A stretch of 64,000 nucleotides of DNA from Thermocoleostomius sinensis A174. Lineage in GTDB: Bacteria > Cyanobacteriota > Cyanobacteriia > Elainellales > Elainellaceae. Below are positions 60,195-64,000 of the stretch, in pieces; the first letter of the stretch is position 1; every line of letters starts with the position of its first letter. The notes under the pieces were generated by a model. The model did no database searches, had not been told where the DNA came from, and saw nothing but the letters and a program-made list of their open reading frames with translations. A program made the translations under genes and the position numbers. The DNA lies in the NCBI RefSeq assembly GCF_026802175.1, contig NZ_CP113797.1, forward strand, positions 3,759,026 to 3,823,025, written 5' to 3'.

Positions 60195-61292
60195 GTGGCT
60201 TGGCTTTACTTCAAACAGCTTCCTCCCATCATTCGCTGGTTTATTCGTCCGGCGTTGTTTCTCTCACTGGGGCTACATGCCCTAGTGCTGTTGCTACCGC
60301 TGTTGCCCGATCGCAGCACTGAATCAGACGCGGATGACTCGATTGAGATGGAAGAAGCTGCTATCAGTCTCACGCCGCTGCCAGCAGAGCCAACCCCATT
60401 TCCTACGGTGGCCGATGCCTCGCCGATGCCCACACCAACCCCTGCACCAACCCCTACACTAACCCCTACACCAACCCCGGTCCCGCCCCCAATTCCTACG
60501 CCAATTCCTGCGCCCGCACCCACCGCCGAGCCAACGCCTTTAGTTAGTTCTGAATCCCAAGTAGAGGAACCCCAAGTAGAGGCAGATCCAGATTTATCTT
60601 CTCCCTCTCCAACGCCGTCGCTGCCACCCCCACAAAATCAAATCGTAGCTCCTTTTACAAATTTTCCTCATTTGCTGGAGTCCACTGCTTGTGGCAACCA
60701 AGCACCAGAGGGGTGTCGGCAGGTCAGCGGTAATTTTCGGCAAGTGAGTCAAGCCTTGAGAGAGCAACTGAGGCAACAGGGCTATACCGTGAGTTCTCGG
60801 GACGACTTAGAAGAAACAGGGCGACAAGTGTATACCGTGACAAAAGACGATCGCACCCGATATCTCAGTATCATTTCGTCGGATTTGGGTGGAACCTCCT
60901 ACGTGCTAGCGGCCGAACCTGTCACCCAAACAGAGATTGATCAAATAGGGACCGTACAAGCAGACCTGGAGGCTAGCTTAAGCCAATTGAGCACAGACGC
61001 TCCTGCTGCTATAGTGCAATTTGCTTATCCAGAATTTTTCCTAGTGAGCGATCAACCTCGCCCAGAAATCCGTAATCTATACTCTGTGAATGACACAGCA
61101 CCGATTGCTTTGGTCGATCGGCTAACGCAGACCTTGCAAACCAATGGATTTCAACTATCGCCTATTGGTGAGTATGGAGGCGGCCCTGTCTATGAAGTGA
61201 GTCGTCAGGCGTTTCTTGGATATATAAGTATTGCTCCAACTCTCGATGGCAACGGCTCAATTATCGTGCAATGGCACCAATTGCCAGATTAA
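60195..61292 (+). CDS. Membrane-anchored protein with proline-threonine linker
   Basis: A 365-residue protein with a GTG start at 60195. One hydrophobic segment (about 13-36, FIRPALFLSLGLHALVLLLP) precedes an acidic stretch and a long PTPTP/PAPTP low-complexity linker (about 60-115). The C-terminal half repeats a two-part domain (about 155-240 and 270-360) with ESTACGNQAPEGCRQVSGNF and QTNGFQLSPIGEYGGGPVYEVS. The layout resembles TonB-like or SPOR-like envelope proteins, but no TonB motif is present. Function unknown. The 5' region upstream (59958-60194) has no gene. Confidence 0.65.
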   Translation: MAWLYFKQLPPIIRWFIRPALFLSLGLHALVLLLPLLPDRSTESDADDSIEMEEAAISLTPLPAEPTPFPTVADASPMPTPTPAPTPTLTPTPTPVPPPIPTPIPAPAPTAEPTPLVSSESQVEEPQVEADPDLSSPSPTPSLPPPQNQIVAPFTNFPHLLESTACGNQAPEGCRQVSGNFRQVSQALREQLRQQGYTVSSRDDLEETGRQVYTVTKDDRTRYLSIISSDLGGTSYVLAAEPVTQTEIDQIGTVQADLEASLSQLSTDAPAAIVQFAYPEFFLVSDQPRPEIRNLYSVNDTAPIALVDRLTQTLQTNGFQLSPIGEYGGGPVYEVSRQAFLGYISIAPTLDGNGSIIVQWHQLPD

Positions 61293-61349
61293 GATGAAGA
61301 TGAAAGCAAAGGGAACCATCTCCCCATCTCCCCGTTCCACTGCCTCAGC

Positions 61350-62003
61350 TTAGTCCATTCTGCAAGCGTGAACTGGCTTCAACAAGGCGTGGTCAATTTC
61401 ACGAAATAGGCTATCTAAGCTGGAAAAATTATTGATGACTACATCTGCTTGAGCAATTTTTTTCTCGATCGGCATTTGACTGTCAATGCGGGCTTGAATT
61501 TGCTCTAGATTTAGCTGATCACGCTGCATTAACCGCTTTCGTTGTTGGTTGGCGTGCGATCGAACGACCCAAATTTCGGTGACTAAATCCGTCATACGTG
61601 CCTCGAACAGTAACGGCACTACTAGCACCACCGTTGTTTGGGCTTGGGCAGCCAATTTTTGTAAGTCTGCTTCTATTCGATCGCGCACATAGGGATGAAT
61701 TCGTTGTTCTAGCCAAAAACGCTCAGCGGAACAGTTGAATACAATGTCACCCAACCGACGGCGATCGAGCGTTCCATCCGATTGAAGAATGCTGGAACCG
61801 TAGCGCTCAATGATGTCAGCCAGTACCTGCGAGCCGGGTTCTACGGCTGAGCGAGCATACACATCAGCATCTAGAATAGGCAGGCCGTGTGTTTCTGCCA
61901 AATAGCTAGAAACGGTGGTTTTACCCATACCTACGCCACCCGTCAATCCGATAATGCGTTGTGGTTTTTTCGTCGCTTGCTCCGGCTGAAAATGCTGTGT
62001 CAA
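61350..62003 (-). CDS. coaE: Dephospho-CoA kinase
   Basis: A 217-residue P-loop kinase carrying out the last step of coenzyme A synthesis. It has IIGLTGGVGMGKTTVSSYL (Walker A), the DADVYAR motif, the IHPYVRDRI segment and VVLVVPLLFEARMTDLV (lid and Walker B region). It continues with VVRSHANQQRKRLMQRD and SQMPIEKKIAQADVVINN. The N-terminal 15-residue lead is not conserved. The cobA-hemD gene lies 49 bases upstream on the same strand, so a shared transcript is possible. Confidence 0.93.
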   Translation of the reverse strand: MTQHFQPEQATKKPQRIIGLTGGVGMGKTTVSSYLAETHGLPILDADVYARSAVEPGSQVLADIIERYGSSILQSDGTLDRRRLGDIVFNCSAERFWLEQRIHPYVRDRIEADLQKLAAQAQTTVVLVVPLLFEARMTDLVTEIWVVRSHANQQRKRLMQRDQLNLEQIQARIDSQMPIEKKIAQADVVINNFSSLDSLFREIDHALLKPVHACRMD

Positions 62004-62052
62004 GTTGCCCTCGTTGCCGCTCTATTTCTATAAGTTAAGCACCGTCACCCAC

Positions 62053-63723
62053 CTACTCACCCACCTGATTTACCCACTTTACAATAGCTTGAACTAATCC
62101 TTCTAGAGTGTACTCTCCGGCTTCAACATCAACCCGATTCAGCCATTCTCGACATGCATCCGAGGTTTGGGGACCGATCGACGCAACACACATCGTCTCT
62201 GCAAGAGGCAGAAGGGGACGCCCTTGGCTAGCTTCCTGTTGCAGCAGGTGATAGAAACATTGCACCGTTTTAGAACTAGCAAAGGTAATGATATCGATCG
62301 TCTGTTGTTGCAATGCAGCGATTGTTTCGGCAGTCATTTGCTGGGCACATCCAGACTCGTAAGCCGCCACCTCCACCACATTAGCCCCTTGGTTGGTCAG
62401 TTCTCGCACTAAGACATCCCGACCGCCCGATTCTACCCGGGGAAACAAAATGTTGAGTGTTGGCAAGCGATCGCGCTCTGGAAAATGGTCTACTAGCGAA
62501 TCTGCCACAAAATTAGGCGGAATGAAATCTGGTTGCAGTCCATGCTGTGTTAGGCTAGCGGCTGTTTTCTTACCCACCACTGCAATTTTGATCCCGGCAA
62601 GTGCTCGGGCGTCTTTTCCCTGCTCAACGAGGCGTTGAAAGAAATAATCGACGCCGTTTGTCGAGGTCAAAATCAGCCAATCAAACCGATCGAGCGACTC
62701 AATGGCGCGATCGAGAGACTGCCAACTTGAAGGTGGGGTAATTTCCAGGGTCGGCATTTCAATAACCCTGGCTCCTTGCTCTTGCAATAACGTGCTAAAT
62801 TGGCTCGATTGCCCGGCGGCACGGGTGACTAAGATAGTTTTGCCAGTGAGTGGCTTCGAGGACATAGGCGTAGCAGGTAAGGTGAAAGCAGACAAAGGTG
62901 AGGACAGGGACAAATCCGCGACATGGGATTGGGAACGATTGGGTGGAGCGAGTACTGTTTGCGAGAACTCAAGCGGAGCGTGTGCTGTCTGGGAGCGTAT
63001 GGGCTGAAGATAGGGACGCAGTCTTACCACTTCTCCAATCACAATTACACAGGGGGATAAGGCTTGACGGCTAGTTTGCTGCACGATCGTTTCTAACGTG
63101 CCTGTCCAAATCTGTTGGTGGGGTTGTCCAGCCCAGCGGATGACCGCGATTGGAGTTTGAGGCGATCGGCCATGGCGTTGTAGTTGGTCTACAATCACCG
63201 CTAATTGCTTCGCTCCCATGAGAATCACGAGGGTTTCCAAAACAGCCAAACTTTGCCAATTTAAGGCAGCAGCGTCATGGGCAGTGAGCACCGCAAAGCA
63301 GCGGCTGAGCACCGGATCAGTGAGAGGAATCCCGGCTAGCAATGGCGCCGCTAACGCGGACGAAATTCCTGGCACTACTTCAAAGTCACACTCGGCTGCA
63401 ACTAACGCCTCAATTTCTGCAACACAACGTCCAAAGATGAACGGATCGCCACTCTTTAAGCGCACTACCTGCCGTCCCCGCTGGCAGTACAGCACTAGCA
63501 GCCGATTGATTTCAGCTTGAGGTGGGCTGGGTTTGCCGCCGCGTTTGCCTACATCAAGTTTGGAACACGATTCAGGAACCCATTGTAACAGCGCCTCATC
63601 GACCAGCGCATCGTATATCAATACATCCGCCTGAGTGAGCAACTGGTACCCCCGCATGGTCAAGTAGTCCACGCTACCAGGCCCTGACCCAACTAGATAA
63701 ACTTTGCCATTGCCACGTGTCAT
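62053..63723 (-). CDS. cobA-hemD: Bifunctional uroporphyrinogen-III methyltransferase / synthase
   Basis: A 556-residue fusion for tetrapyrrole synthesis. Residues about 5-245 are SAM-dependent uroporphyrinogen-III C-methyltransferase: VGSGPGSVDYLTMRG, VRLKSGDPFIFGR, VPGISSALAAP and a conserved CVIVIGEVV. After a linker of about 45 residues, residues about 290-550 are uroporphyrinogen-III synthase: KTILVTRAAGQSSQF, FDWLILTSTNGVDYFF, KIAVVGKKTAASL and IDIITFASSKTVQCF. The pair makes precorrin-2 for siroheme/B12 and uroporphyrinogen III for chlorophyll and heme. The fusion is known in other bacteria. Start ATG 63723. Confidence 0.92.
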   Translation of the reverse strand: MTRGNGKVYLVGSGPGSVDYLTMRGYQLLTQADVLIYDALVDEALLQWVPESCSKLDVGKRGGKPSPPQAEINRLLVLYCQRGRQVVRLKSGDPFIFGRCVAEIEALVAAECDFEVVPGISSALAAPLLAGIPLTDPVLSRCFAVLTAHDAAALNWQSLAVLETLVILMGAKQLAVIVDQLQRHGRSPQTPIAVIRWAGQPHQQIWTGTLETIVQQTSRQALSPCVIVIGEVVRLRPYLQPIRSQTAHAPLEFSQTVLAPPNRSQSHVADLSLSSPLSAFTLPATPMSSKPLTGKTILVTRAAGQSSQFSTLLQEQGARVIEMPTLEITPPSSWQSLDRAIESLDRFDWLILTSTNGVDYFFQRLVEQGKDARALAGIKIAVVGKKTAASLTQHGLQPDFIPPNFVADSLVDHFPERDRLPTLNILFPRVESGGRDVLVRELTNQGANVVEVAAYESGCAQQMTAETIAALQQQTIDIITFASSKTVQCFYHLLQQEASQGRPLLPLAETMCVASIGPQTSDACREWLNRVDVEAGEYTLEGLVQAIVKWVNQVGE

Positions 63724-63841
63724 TGCGAAGGCGGTCTGTCCTTACAGCCTCTCACTATAGCGTTTTGCAGTTGTTTGAACAAACCGCTCAACGTTAGTAG
63801 GAATAGAAACGACTGAAGAAAAGCATGGCTGAGTTTAAAAA

Positions 63842-63998
63842 GAATTCGTTCTCATCCTCATTCTTTGTCATGCTGCATAGAGTTCACCCCACTGCCGGTG
63901 GCGCCTCCCCTTGGGAGAGAGAGGTTGGGAGGGCATCATAGTTAACCTCATAGTTAACCTCATAGTTAACCTCACAGAGAATTCGTTCTCAGTCTCAA
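63842..63998. repeat. Direct repeats with a tandem AGTTAACCTCAT array
   Basis: GAATTCGTTCTC followed by CTC-rich sequence occurs near 63842 and again near 63979. Between them AGTTAACCTCAT is repeated three times in tandem (63941-63976), the last ending CACAG. No gene lies in 63724-64000. Confidence 0.6.
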
Positions 63999-64000
63999 TT

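Noticed and set aside
1..64000. CRISPR array or cas genes
   Set aside because: No regularly spaced 25-40 base repeats and no Cas-like proteins were seen; the only tandem repeats are STRR heptamers and the 12-base array at the right edge.

Overview
The window is a piece of a cyanobacterial chromosome. The evidence is direct: cytochrome c-550 of photosystem II (psbV), plastocyanin (petE), a carboxysome-type carbonic anhydrase (ccaA), flavodoxin (isiB) behind a decayed isiA, a glutamine riboswitch, many cyanobacteria-only small families, very frequent GCGATCGC/CGATCG (HIP1-like) words, and heptameric STRR repeats of the GGGAATC type. I infer a filamentous, Leptolyngbya-like lineage, but the sequence does not prove genus.

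Layout. 1-6.6 kb: partial SDR, an alpha/beta hydrolase, hisC, a small exported peptide and a very large TIR-TIR-membrane-WD40 protein. 6.8-24.9 kb: mostly housekeeping (fmt, acyl-ACP synthetase, pdhC, rbp-rpsU, gpsA, an M3 oligopeptidase) mixed with cyanobacterial families (DUF6464, DUF4335/DUF3038, DUF427, YlqD) and a triple-repeat M15 peptidase. 25-35.6 kb: an ABC ATPase, hydrolase, FHA protein, SLOG/DprA-like protein, MAPEG, YajQ, the electron carriers psbV and petE with clear terminators, rhomboid, thioredoxin-NHL protein and a glycosyltransferase. 35.7-36.1 kb: a compact unit of glutamine riboswitch, 39-residue DUF4278-like protein and terminator.

36.4-42.9 kb is the most unusual region. 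A small precursor has a GG-type bacteriocin leader and a 34-residue core with 20 arginines and no cysteine. It is followed by one protein fusing an APH-type kinase to a HopA1-type lyase, then a C39-peptidase ABC exporter (PCAT) and an HlyD adaptor. The gene set implies a peptide that is phosphorylated and dehydrated at Ser/Thr, cleaved after GG and exported. An RTX-type calcium-binding protein and a GH13 enzyme follow.

46.2-50.1 kb is an accessory, partly decayed stretch: a broken Uma2-like gene, a displaced 3' half of tRNA-Val(CAC) next to five TATAGTCA-type repeats (a candidate integration end), a small gene behind a long structured leader, a GNAT, and an intact IS5-type element beside a truncated ORF. 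50.2-63.7 kb returns to core functions: ccaA, a HAD-HerA fusion, isiB behind an isiA pseudogene, a BtuF-like protein, pnp, coaE and a cobA-hemD fusion. Several short inverted-repeat elements lie in the gaps, two of them clear copies of each other (19.5 and 53.6 kb).

Gene functions rest on motif recognition by eye. No database search was run.
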